This document shows, piece by piece, positions 46,626-55,724 of a DNA stretch of 64,000 bases. The stretch is from Lachancea kluyveri NRRL Y-12651 (Eukaryota > Ascomycota > Saccharomycetes > Saccharomycetales > Saccharomycetaceae), in NCBI GenBank assembly GCA_000149225.2, contig CM000693.1, forward strand, positions 186,001 through 250,000. The letters run 5' to 3'. Under the pieces are notes generated by a model. That model had not been told where the DNA came from. It was given only the letters and a program-made list of their open reading frames with translations, and did no database searches. The first letter of the stretch is position 1. Each line of letters begins with the position of its first letter. The position numbers were made by a program, and so were the translations under genes.

Positions 46626-47357
46626 CTAACTATACCCTTCTATTTCATCACCGCTTTCAGAAATCTGCCTCCACTCCGGATACTTAAAAGGCAAGCTTTC
46701 TGGAGCCAACTCTGGGTAGTGAGTACGAATAGCTTTCATCAACTCGTTGTAGAAAATTTCGTACCCTTTGCCCGTGTAGTGAAGACCATCGCATAGCAAA
46801 TCTCTCCACTCATTGCCACCTTCTCTGCTAAAAGCATCATACAGGTTTACGAATGGAATCTGCTCTTTATCAGCAATTTCTTGCAAAGCATCCGAATATA
46901 GTTTATTGTTTTCATTTGAACGAACGTAACCTTGGGCAACCTCGTCTGCCTTTCTTGGATTCCAATTGTCCTTGTCAAACAGGGCAGGACCGACCAAGAT
47001 AGGCTTGATGCCCTTAGATTTGAATATATCTAGCAACCTTTCAACATTATCCTTGAATTCAGGCAATTCAACCTTTTGGTGCCCACCATGGCATGCGTCA
47101 TTTGAACCAAAATATAGTGTGCTCATTACGATACCCGGTGATTCATTTTCCAAGATTCTAGGCAGTAGCTTCAGGGCCCATCTGGTGTTATAACCGGAAA
47201 ATCCTCTCTGTACAATGTCTAGCCTTCTCGTGTATGCATTGACCAATGCAGCTCCAAGAGAAAATTGGTCCGGTCTGTTGTCGTCCATTTTGGTGTTAAA
47301 GGCAAATTGGGTGATAGAATCACCAAATAGTAAGAATTTCTCGTACTTTAATGACAT
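46626..47357 (-). CDS. IAH1: Iah1, isoamyl acetate-hydrolysing esterase
   Basis: 243 residues (S. cerevisiae 238). It is an SGNH/GDSL hydrolase that cleaves isoamyl acetate and other short acetate esters, thereby setting aroma-ester levels. Seen: block I LFGDSITQFAF with nucleophile Ser, block III GSNDACHGGHQ, and block V DGLHYTGKGYEIF with the Asp-His pair. In S. cerevisiae it lies next to CAT5 (YOR125C, YOR126C). Here PHO92, WIP1 and BCS1 are interposed. Confidence 0.96.
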   Translation of the reverse strand: MSLKYEKFLLFGDSITQFAFNTKMDDNRPDQFSLGAALVNAYTRRLDIVQRGFSGYNTRWALKLLPRILENESPGIVMSTLYFGSNDACHGGHQKVELPEFKDNVERLLDIFKSKGIKPILVGPALFDKDNWNPRKADEVAQGYVRSNENNKLYSDALQEIADKEQIPFVNLYDAFSREGGNEWRDLLCDGLHYTGKGYEIFYNELMKAIRTHYPELAPESLPFKYPEWRQISESGDEIEGYS

Positions 47358-47593
47358 GTCTCTTGATCGCTGTACTTAAAAGTTTTGCTCTTGCTGACGA
47401 AGTTTGAGACCCCGTACGCTTTAAATTTTATAGTCTGCGAGGTCTCATACAGAAGTTTACCCATGTTTTTCTTGGCCACAGTGACGTAAAAGCAGATGCT
47501 TGCCATGTGATCAATAGAGGAGTCTAAGGACCAAATACAACAATCGTTTCCTATTTATTGGTTTAAACAAGAAGATGAGAGAGAGAGAGAGAG

Positions 47594-47629
<36 letters not shown>

Positions 47630-47905
47630 TGAGAGGAGGTTTATCTTACTATTCGAATCACTTTCACTGGTTGCTTGACTATGTGGTTTTGGATGCTTAA
47701 CTTTTCTCGCTGCCCCCGTAAATATGGATATTCTAAAAGTATCGCACTTCGGACAATCCATTTAAGTAATCTTTGTATTGAATTGAAGTCTTGGTGGAGG
47801 TCGTTCGTAGAATACGATGTATCAAATCATTACCTGAGAGCTCTGTTGACTGTGTCAGATAATCAAACATATAGTTATCTGTGGAAGCAACTAAGGTAAC
47901 TCGAG
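47358..47905. other. Divergent IAH1/ARH1 promoter region with GA/GT microsatellite
   Basis: 548 bp. It contains the compound repeat at 47577-47626. Two AT-rich parts flank it. No RNA gene is seen. Confidence 0.5.
47577..47626. repeat. Compound microsatellite (GA)10(GT)15
   Basis: A pure (GA)10 run (47577-47596) passes directly into (GT)15 (47597-47626). The alternating purine-pyrimidine half can form Z-DNA. It lies about 220 bp upstream of the IAH1 ATG and about 280 bp upstream of the ARH1 ATG, and is likely length-variable between strains. Confidence 0.95.
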
Positions 47906-49375
47906 ATGCCTACTCCACGTACATTTGCAAGATTTGCATCCACAGCTACTAGACGTAGATCTGTCTCGATCATTGGATCAGGCCCATCTGGCTTTTACAC
48001 CGCCTATAGGATATTATCCAAATCTCCAGTCCCAGTAGATGTGACAATATGGGAAAAGTTACCCATCCCTTTTGGTTTAAGCCGCTATGGTGTTGCACCA
48101 GACCATCCTGAAGTGAAAAATTGTGAAGACACTTTCACCGAAGTCGCTAATACATACTCCAATGGCTCTTCCAGCAGCTTCAAATTCATTGGCAATGTAG
48201 TGGTTGGTAAAGACGTTTCTTTGAAGACATTGCTAGACAAACAGGATGCGGTTGTTCTGAGTTATGGGTGCACCGGTGACAATAAACTGAATATTCCAGG
48301 TGAAGATACTGCGACTGGTGTTTTCACTAGTAGAGAATTCGTTAATTGGTACAATGGCCACCCAGATTATGCGACTTCAGACAAGTTTACATCTTTCAAT
48401 TGGTCTAAAGTCAAGAGAGTAGGCGTTATTGGTAACGGTAATGTTGCATTAGACGTGGCACGTATAATATTAAGTTCTAAACAAACGAGCATCTGGTCAC
48501 ATACTGACATCAGCCCGCTGGCATTGGAGTTTTTGAGGAAAGCCCCAGTCGAAGAGGTAAAGCTGGTTGCAAGAAGAGATTTCTTGCATAGTAAGTTTAC
48601 AAACAAAGAGTTTAGAGAGTTATGGGAGTTAGAAAAGTATGGAATCAGAGGTGTTATTGCGCCTGAGTTTTTCCAACTCGATGAATTTGATTTGCAAAAT
48701 GCAGACAGAGTGTTCAAAAGACGTGTTGAAATGTGCTCCGAGTATTTGAAACCGTTTAGTCAGAGGTCTAAGAAGAACTTCAAAAAATTTCCTCCTCCTG
48801 CAACGGGTTATTCGAGTTTTTGGGAGCTTGATTATTTGAAAAGCCCACTTCAAATTAATACAGATGAGGAAGGCTTGATTAAATCTGTCAGTTTCAGGAA
48901 AAATCAAGTTACTCCGGACAACAAAGTGGTTCACATACCTGGCGAAGAGGTAACCTACGATATGGACCTTTTGGTTACTTCTTTAGGTTATGGAGGTAAC
49001 CCATTGAGTGGCTTCGAAGAGCTAGGAATCAAATTTGACAGAAATCGTGTCGCTAATTCCGAAGGCCGTGTACTGAACGCTAGTGGGCAGGTCTTTCCCG
49101 GCCTCTATGTTTCTGGATGGATCAGGAAAGGTAGTACTGGCGTGATTGCATCTACGATGATGGATGCGTTCCAGGTTGCAGATTTGATTATACATGATTT
49201 ACAAGCTGCAGGCTCTAGCAAGACTCAAAGCATTGACCTGAAGAATATCAAACACACCACATGGGAAGATTGGCGTAAGATCGATGCACACGAAAAAGCT
49301 CTTGGCAAACAAGAAGGTAAACCCCGAGTAAAACTGCTAACATCCCAGGCAATGCTTGAGTTTTTAGACAAATAG
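47906..49375 (+). CDS. ARH1: Arh1, mitochondrial adrenodoxin reductase homologue
   Basis: 489 residues (S. cerevisiae 493). It is an essential FAD enzyme on the matrix side of the inner membrane that passes electrons from NADPH to the ferredoxin Yah1 for Fe-S cluster and haem A synthesis. Seen: a Ser/Arg-rich presequence (MPTPRTFARFASTATRRR), the FAD Rossmann motif GSGPSGFY (24-31), the NADP motif GVIGNGNVALDVARI (about 172-186), and the C-terminal FAD contact SGWIRKGSTGVIA. ATP17 follows in the same direction, as in S. cerevisiae. Confidence 0.97.
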   Translation: MPTPRTFARFASTATRRRSVSIIGSGPSGFYTAYRILSKSPVPVDVTIWEKLPIPFGLSRYGVAPDHPEVKNCEDTFTEVANTYSNGSSSSFKFIGNVVVGKDVSLKTLLDKQDAVVLSYGCTGDNKLNIPGEDTATGVFTSREFVNWYNGHPDYATSDKFTSFNWSKVKRVGVIGNGNVALDVARIILSSKQTSIWSHTDISPLALEFLRKAPVEEVKLVARRDFLHSKFTNKEFRELWELEKYGIRGVIAPEFFQLDEFDLQNADRVFKRRVEMCSEYLKPFSQRSKKNFKKFPPPATGYSSFWELDYLKSPLQINTDEEGLIKSVSFRKNQVTPDNKVVHIPGEEVTYDMDLLVTSLGYGGNPLSGFEELGIKFDRNRVANSEGRVLNASGQVFPGLYVSGWIRKGSTGVIASTMMDAFQVADLIIHDLQAAGSSKTQSIDLKNIKHTTWEDWRKIDAHEKALGKQEGKPRVKLLTSQAMLEFLDK

Positions 49376-49574
49376 TTTTCTCCAGGCATACGAAAACTGG
49401 TAACCTTTACACGTTTAAACGAATCCAACCAATCAGGTTGTTTTATTTTTTGAATCACTGAATACGTACATAGAAAATTTTTTTAGGTGAGGAAAGATAA
49501 AGGAGGTGACGATTTAGAACAACATAGAGAGCTTGAACTAGTTTAAAGTACAGCGAATAAGAAATTAAGAAACA

Positions 49575-50217
49575 ATGATTGCCAAACGTTCCTTGTCCAC
49601 TTTGATCCCACCAAAGATTATTTCTGCTAAGGTATGTTTAAATTTATGGAATTTATGGGATACGGCTTAGCTACGTTAGAGGTGCACAATAGAAAAAAAG
49701 AGGGCATATTATAGTAAAAGTGAATTACAAAGCTAACCATTGAGCTGCGAGACTACTAGTGCTCCAAATACTGGCAGTGGTGTTAAACCAAAAAACTTAC
49801 GAAATCCTTTTTTTTTTCCAGTTTTTGGCAAAGAAAGCTACAAAACGCAAAACTCAGGCACTTTCACTTGCATTTAATACCTTTTTTTTTACCATTGTTC
49901 CTTTCCTTGTGAGTATCCCATGGTGAACAATTTATCCTAAGGATTTACTAACCGTTTTTTTGTTATAGAACTTGGGTTCTGCCCCAAATGCTAAACGTAT
50001 CTCCAACGTCGTTCAATTCTACAAGTCTTTGCCACAAGGTTCCGCTCCAGCCTACAAGCCATCAGGTCCAATTGGTAAGTATAAGGCCAAATATTTTGAT
50101 GGTGACAATGCTACTGGTAAGCCATTATTACACTTGGCTGTCTTCGTCCTAGGTTTGGGTTACTCCATGGAATACTACTTCCATTTGAGACACCACAAGG
50201 AAGGTGGTGAGCACTAA
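49575..50217 (+). CDS. ATP17: Atp17, F1Fo-ATP synthase subunit f (one intron)
   Basis: Exon 1 is 49575-49631, the intron 49632-49968 (337 nt) and exon 2 49969-50217. Signals seen: GTATGT donor, TACTAAC branch (49946-49952) and TATAG acceptor. The joined protein is 101 residues, the S. cerevisiae length, reading MIAKRSLSTLIPPK at the N-terminus and GYSMEYYFHLRHHK near the C-terminus. Subunit f is in the Fo membrane part and stabilises the dimer. The N-terminal basic stretch is the import signal. As I recall, the S. cerevisiae gene has no intron, so this one is a difference. Its neighbours ARH1 and LSM6 are conserved. Confidence 0.95.
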
Positions 50218-50492
50218 ACCACTTGCGCTACTTTCTGTGTATATTCCTGGGTACTCAAGCTTGCAATGATCTTGTAGCTTTTCAAGGAACTTGGTATTTT
50301 TATGTCTTTATGATAACATGAGCATGCGTTGAAGAAAAATATTACAAGAACGACATATATAAAAGAGAAATAATCAAAGATATTCAATAAATATTCTGCT
50401 TTTCAAAAAAAAAAAAATAGGTGTATAATCTGGACGTGAATCGATTTTCCTTTTTGGCTATCAGTGTTAAAACGTAGTTAAAAAATAGTAAC

Positions 50493-50747
50493 TTATACCT
50501 CGCTTATGTACAGCACCTGGGTGCCTCTTAAAAACAGATCACTGTCGTACTTATGTAACAAACCATTAGCGTCACTTTCGTAGTGTTCGGTAGCATTGGC
50601 AAGAGCTATGTTCATAAACCCATCTATAGATTCTAAGATGCCTTGGTAAAGCATACCAGAGTGTAATTTGACAGTCACAGGTTTGCCGATAATGTCGGAT
50701 AGAAACTGGGAAGACGCAGTAGTCGTAGAGTGGACGGCAGCAGACAT
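50493..50747 (-). CDS. LSM6: Lsm6, U6 snRNA/mRNA decay Sm-like protein
   Basis: 84 residues (S. cerevisiae 86). It is part of Lsm2-8 (U6 snRNP, nucleus) and Lsm1-7 (mRNA decay, cytoplasm). Seen: Sm1 motif FLSDIIGKPVTVKLHSGMLYQGILESIDGFMNIAL, with the RNA-contact residues FMN, and Sm2 motif LFLRGTQVLYISEV. The start at 50747 is the only one giving the full Sm1. Tail-to-tail with ATP17. Confidence 0.97.
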   Translation of the reverse strand: MSAAVHSTTTASSQFLSDIIGKPVTVKLHSGMLYQGILESIDGFMNIALANATEHYESDANGLLHKYDSDLFLRGTQVLYISEV

Positions 50748-51150
50748 AATTTTGTAGCGTGTTTGCGTTGTTTTGTTGCTTCTACTTCACAGTTATTTAA
50801 CAACTGGCAGCTGGTTTTTTCAAGTTTTTCTGCACAAAATAGTGAGGAGATACAAAAAACGCAGACACAATTAGGATGGAACAAGATGAAAAACTATCTT
50901 TACTTACACTTTCTGCATATGTGTGAAAATCACAAATCTATGAGTTAGTATTTTAAAAAGACGCAATTAATTTGCAGTCATCTTCCTCCTATGTTTGAAG
51001 TCCCATTCTGTGTATTTTCTTACCGTAGGGAAGGATCGTGCAGGAACGTAAAAATTTAGTAACTTGAAACATCGAGGGTCTTTAAACATCCATATCCACA
51101 ACAACCTCACCGCTACCACTAAACAACTTGAGCATCCAAACCATTATCTT
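50748..51150. other. Divergent LSM6/RGA promoter region
   Basis: 403 bp. The RGA frame is open from 51064, but only TTG and other non-ATG codons occur before 51151. No clear binding site was found. Confidence 0.4.
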
Positions 51151-54027
51151 ATGCCACAAGTGCAAGATAATCCCACTTGTGTCAGGTGCAAGGAACCAAT
51201 CACCACTGGTCATGCGTATGAATTAGGAGGGGATCGTTGGCATACCCATTGTTTCTCCTGTCACAAATGCACGAAACCCTTGAGTTGTGAAAGCGATTTC
51301 TTAGTTCTAGGAACTGGCGCTTTAATCTGCTTTTCATGCTCAGACTCTTGCAAGAGCTGTGGCAAGAAAATTGATGATCTTGCAATCATCTTATCTTCTT
51401 CCAATGAGGCCTATTGTTCTGATTGTTTCAAGTGTTGTAAATGTGGTGACAAAATTACAGATTTAAGATACGCAAAGACTAAAAGAGGCCTATTTTGCAT
51501 TTCATGTCATGAAAGATTACTGGCCAAGCGAAAATATTACGAGGAGAAAAAGAGGAGGTTGAAGAAGGAGCTACCCAATGTTCCATCTGAAGAAAGCTTA
51601 GTGCCGCAGGAAATTCGACCACAAGAACTCTCAGTCCCCCAGAGATCTGCCCAAAGATCTTCCCAAAGGCCCCTTTCGCCAATTGTACGTAGTGAGAGTA
51701 CCAAAACGCTCAATCAATCAGCGGTAAAAGATAGTTTTAACTCTACCGGCTCATCGCTGGCCGCGCCAGTTGATTTTTCTGCCACTACCACTGCCACTAC
51801 TACAACACCAATCCTTAGTGAACCTGGTAAGAGATCTTCGATGTTGAAATCCAACTCTGCCTCTGTAGTTGCACAATTTTTGGATTACGATGAGAACGAA
51901 GAACGTTCTACAGAAAAACGGCCTTTATCAAAGGATATTGACATAGTTTTACAAAGCACTCTAGAAAATGATGATGGTGACCTAAAACCTTCAAATCGGC
52001 GTTCAACTGATAGCAGAAAGCTTTTATTAAACAAAACTCCTCTAAGAAACACTGCAGACGATTCATTACAAAAGTCACCTATCGCCCACCGGAGAGGGAT
52101 GGTGTTGAACGATAACGATGTTTTAGGTGCTCTAAACAGTCCGATTAAGATGGGTCATCAGGAAGATGAATCCTCAGAAGAACAAACTGGTCTTGGGATC
52201 TCTGTTTCTGCGGATTCTACGCAGTCATTAGAGGATAGTGGAGAACACGTTATGATCGACAATTCTCTGGCGCTATCTTCGAGCCTAAGTCTGCCTGACG
52301 ATATTGATGATGAAGACACTCTTGGGATTTCATATGATAGTATGCCGATCGTGAACAATACTAGCAAGGATAATACTAGTAATTACACCGACGACAACCA
52401 TGATGGCAATGCCTCTGGTATTGTCCGTTCGCCATCACTTTTTGGACACCACAGAAGAACCTCAAGTGGGAATAACAAGAAATTAGGCAGGTCGCTCTCA
52501 ATGAAATCCAAAAGTCTCATGATGAATTTGAGATCCAAAACTAGTACTAAAAGTACTCCAACAAAAGGTGACATGGATACTCACTCCGGTTGGGGTGTTG
52601 CATCATCTCTTACAAATACACCGCAGAGCAGGCCTCGTCAAGGCTCTTCACGAGGCCAAAGTGATAGTACCTTATACTCGCAACTCGCTCACCATGAAAA
52701 ACAAGACCTCAGCCACAAAAGGTCTCAAAGTGGTACTAATGGCAACGTATCCATCTATCGCACACCTCCGGTAAGTTCACACTCTTCCTTTATAAGAGGT
52801 AGCTCGAACGTGGCTCATGAAAGGAGTTTGAGCATAGGTAAACAGGTTATCGATGAAGATGAAGATGACAAAACCCCGACAAACGCAGATTTCATACAAC
52901 AAGATATTACGGATTCTGAACTCACACTTCGTAAGCTAAAATTGGAGATCAATGAATTGGATTCTACGAAGGCTAGACTATCATCCGAAGTGGAAAGCTT
53001 GAAACATGCCAAGAGCGTTTTATTGCAGGAGATAAGTACTTTGAAGAACGAAAAGAAATCAAGCTCTAGAACATCTTTGGAGTCATTTGAACCAGATCTT
53101 TACGGCGAGTCGCCTGGCCGTCAAGGAACAGCCAGTACTAGTTTAGCCACTACAGGCAAACCAAGATTTTGGAAACTATTTTCATCAAATAAACCTAACA
53201 GCAATCCAAATTCAGCTACTACTCCGCCTTCCAGTTTTAATAGCCAAGGAAAAATTGAGATATCCGCACCTGTATTGCAAAATCCTGGCGAATTCGATGA
53301 TATGAAATTATTACCAATTATGAACAGCGAATCATCAGAATCTAGCTCCCAGCAATCAAAGGACGGCCCGATCTTATACGGCTCTACTTTGGTCGCACGC
53401 TGCGCATACGAAAACTCAGCGGTTCCAATGATTATGAAAACATGTATTAAGCATATTGAATCACAAGAAGAGTTCTTACTAAGCGAGGGGATATATAGAA
53501 AATCGGGCAGTCAACTCTTAATTGAACAAATCGAGGGAAAATTTGCTGCTTGGGCTCCTGGCTGCCACATAGGTGATGAGATAAAGGAATTATTAGAACA
53601 AGACATTCATGCCGTCACTAGTGTGTTGAAAAGATATTTAAGGAAGCTTCCTAATCCAGTCTTAACATTCCAAATTTACGAATCCTTGATGAGTTTAGTA
53701 AGAGATAATAGAATGGTTACTAACCTGCCCCTGAATGGTGCCATTGATAGATCTAGTCTCAACTACCAAGTAGCAGTAGAGAGGCTAGGAAAGGTCTTAA
53801 GTGGAATTCCAAAAGAACATTTCGAGCTGCTTCAAATGCTAGTGAGGCATATCGACACGGTAGCGAGATATAGTGACTCCAATTTGATGAATCTAAACAA
53901 CCTAGCGCTAGTCTTTGCACCAGGTCTGATAAGAGATTACAGCGGTGAAAGGGATATCATTGACATTAAAGAGAGGAATTATGTGATTGGATTTATTCTC
54001 ACACATCATGAGGACATATTTGCATAA
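51151..54027 (+). CDS. RGA1: LIM-RhoGAP for Cdc42 (single orthologue of RGA1 and RGA2)
   Basis: 958 residues from the first ATG at 51151 (S. cerevisiae Rga1 1007, Rga2 1009). These proteins are GTPase activators for Cdc42 in bud-site selection, polarity and pheromone response. Seen: two LIM zinc-binding domains (about 10-60 and 67-120: CVRCKE, CFSCHKC, CKSCGKK, CFKCCKC), nearly identical to Rga1/2; a basic KRKYYEEKKRRLKKELP; a long low-complexity Ser-rich middle; a coiled coil (about 615-650, TLRKLKLEINELDSTK); and the RhoGAP domain (about 750-955) with arginine finger R783 in EGIYRKSG. Cdk1-type S/T-P sites are common in the middle. It is the second paired gene that is single here. Confidence 0.95.
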   Translation: MPQVQDNPTCVRCKEPITTGHAYELGGDRWHTHCFSCHKCTKPLSCESDFLVLGTGALICFSCSDSCKSCGKKIDDLAIILSSSNEAYCSDCFKCCKCGDKITDLRYAKTKRGLFCISCHERLLAKRKYYEEKKRRLKKELPNVPSEESLVPQEIRPQELSVPQRSAQRSSQRPLSPIVRSESTKTLNQSAVKDSFNSTGSSLAAPVDFSATTTATTTTPILSEPGKRSSMLKSNSASVVAQFLDYDENEERSTEKRPLSKDIDIVLQSTLENDDGDLKPSNRRSTDSRKLLLNKTPLRNTADDSLQKSPIAHRRGMVLNDNDVLGALNSPIKMGHQEDESSEEQTGLGISVSADSTQSLEDSGEHVMIDNSLALSSSLSLPDDIDDEDTLGISYDSMPIVNNTSKDNTSNYTDDNHDGNASGIVRSPSLFGHHRRTSSGNNKKLGRSLSMKSKSLMMNLRSKTSTKSTPTKGDMDTHSGWGVASSLTNTPQSRPRQGSSRGQSDSTLYSQLAHHEKQDLSHKRSQSGTNGNVSIYRTPPVSSHSSFIRGSSNVAHERSLSIGKQVIDEDEDDKTPTNADFIQQDITDSELTLRKLKLEINELDSTKARLSSEVESLKHAKSVLLQEISTLKNEKKSSSRTSLESFEPDLYGESPGRQGTASTSLATTGKPRFWKLFSSNKPNSNPNSATTPPSSFNSQGKIEISAPVLQNPGEFDDMKLLPIMNSESSESSSQQSKDGPILYGSTLVARCAYENSAVPMIMKTCIKHIESQEEFLLSEGIYRKSGSQLLIEQIEGKFAAWAPGCHIGDEIKELLEQDIHAVTSVLKRYLRKLPNPVLTFQIYESLMSLVRDNRMVTNLPLNGAIDRSSLNYQVAVERLGKVLSGIPKEHFELLQMLVRHIDTVARYSDSNLMNLNNLALVFAPGLIRDYSGERDIIDIKERNYVIGFILTHHEDIFA

Positions 54028-54197
54028 ATAACTTATTTTACCTTAAATAAGTGTTAAAACGTAGAAAAACCTGTTTTTTTTTTTTTGTTTTTTGTTTCTA
54101 ATTGAAACCTAAACTGAATTGATAGAGTTAAGTATATACAAGCGCTAAAGAATAAGGAAAGTTTTTTTTTTCCTACATAAGTAAGATATACAGGTTT

Positions 54198-54437
54198 TCA
54201 ACGAATATCTTTCAGTTCAGAAGCTCCATACATGTCCAGTCGTCTATGACCGACCCTCAACAGATGTTCGATTGTGCTAAAGTCCTTTCGGGGAAGGGTT
54301 TTGTATTTACCAAATTCTGTACGGATATAGCTGATGAAATGTGGTTGATTTTCTTTAGGTTTGGTGTGAGCTGTTCTGATACATGTTCTGTACAAGTGGA
54401 GTACTTCTCTTTGCAAACCACTAAGTCTTCTAGCCAT
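54198..54437 (-). CDS. SDH6: Sdh6, succinate dehydrogenase assembly factor (LYR)
   Basis: 79 residues, the S. cerevisiae length. A small matrix protein that protects the iron-sulfur subunit Sdh2 and helps insert its clusters. Seen: the LYR motif in EVLHLYRTCIRTAHTKP, then EFGKYKTLPRKDFSTIEHLLRVG. It is convergent with the RGA gene, as in S. cerevisiae (YDR379W/YDR379C-A). Confidence 0.95.
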   Translation of the reverse strand: MARRLSGLQREVLHLYRTCIRTAHTKPKENQPHFISYIRTEFGKYKTLPRKDFSTIEHLLRVGHRRLDMYGASELKDIR

Positions 54438-55724
54438 CCTTTTCTGTGTTTCAAATGTACGCTAATCCTCAACTGAAAGCACGCAGAAATTCACAAAAAT
54501 AGATCAAAAATATCCTTGAAATTTTGCAAGCTTTGTCGTCTCAAAGTAAAGTTTGAATTCCGACAACCAAAAGGATTTTTAATGGGTGCAATATATGCGC
54601 TTAGAAGAGAGGCTTAAGCCCACTTTAGCTGTACGCAGTTAGGGTATCACTCTTTAACCAGCACTCAGTGGAACGTTCAAGTGTACAATTTTTTTATTGT
54701 GCTGAGGTCTCTATTTCATAGAGCTTCGCTTTAGACATTGGTATACTTTTGATTTTAAAAGGAAAGCTATCAAGTTCCTCCTCTTATACAGTCCGAAACT
54801 ATCTTTAGACGTGGTTTTGATTAGTTTATCTTTCAAAATAGAATTTTATCTACACGATTGACTGACATTCTGTAAATATAATTAAAGCACAACAATTGGT
54901 GACAACGATGTATGACCTTAGTTCTTGTCTCAATCTTGAAAAAACAAAAATCTCCTTTTAAAACTAGAGGCTTTAAAGTCTTTCAAGATACACGTTTCAT
55001 TTTGAATTTGGGATGTAGAACGGTCGGGTGATCTGGTTATCCAATTTGAAACATGACATTGAAATATCCTAGCGCTTTTTGGTATTCTTAATTCCTATGC
55101 CTTCGGTGCGTACACCTTTACCATAATACAGATATCTTGGATTTTTTTTTTATATCACTGACGCTTCCTCAATATTCGTCACAGCTCGCCCATAACCACA
55201 ACCCATCCTATGTCTACAATCGATTGATTTGTATAAGCACCAAACGCTGTTTTATATATATTTTCATGTCCAAACAGCCCAACGAGAGATATAGACTTGT
55301 CGGTTTTATTTAGTAAGCAAGAGAATACTATTCAATTTTTTTAGCCATCGTGCGTTCAAAGTTTCAAGTTGCCGTCTGTATGTTAAGACCATACGCTCTC
55401 TAGAACAACAATCAAGATTTTTTACTTATCCAAGAGCTCTGTCACAAAATTGAGCCGAAAACCCATGAGAAAATGTTCCTACTATAAACAGTGTATGTTC
55501 GATAATGATTATCCGTTTGATAATGGTCGGGAACAGCAGCAGCTTCACTATAAAACTTCTGGCCGATACGTTTTACCAAGTTTCCTGTTCAATTCAATTT
55601 CTGCGGTAATTATCAATTTTTTTACATCTTTTCCTCGCTTCCGCTGGCAAACCCACTACTTGGAAAAAAAAAAAACATATGAGCATCTCTTCTCGACACA
55701 CGCACAGATAGCACAATAATAAGG
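54438..55724. other. Long intergenic between SDH6 and GCS
   Basis: 1.3 kb, without a convincing gene. A plus-strand frame from 55465 to 55719 ends just before the GCS ATG but has no homology I know. A TATA box (TTTATATATATTTTC) is near 55250. Several A/T homopolymers are present. In S. cerevisiae ARO10 follows SDH6, and I see no trace of it here. Confidence 0.45.

Noticed and set aside
55465-55719. 85-codon frame just upstream of GCS
   Set aside because: No homology or motif, out of line with GCS, and it spans likely promoter and 5' UTR.
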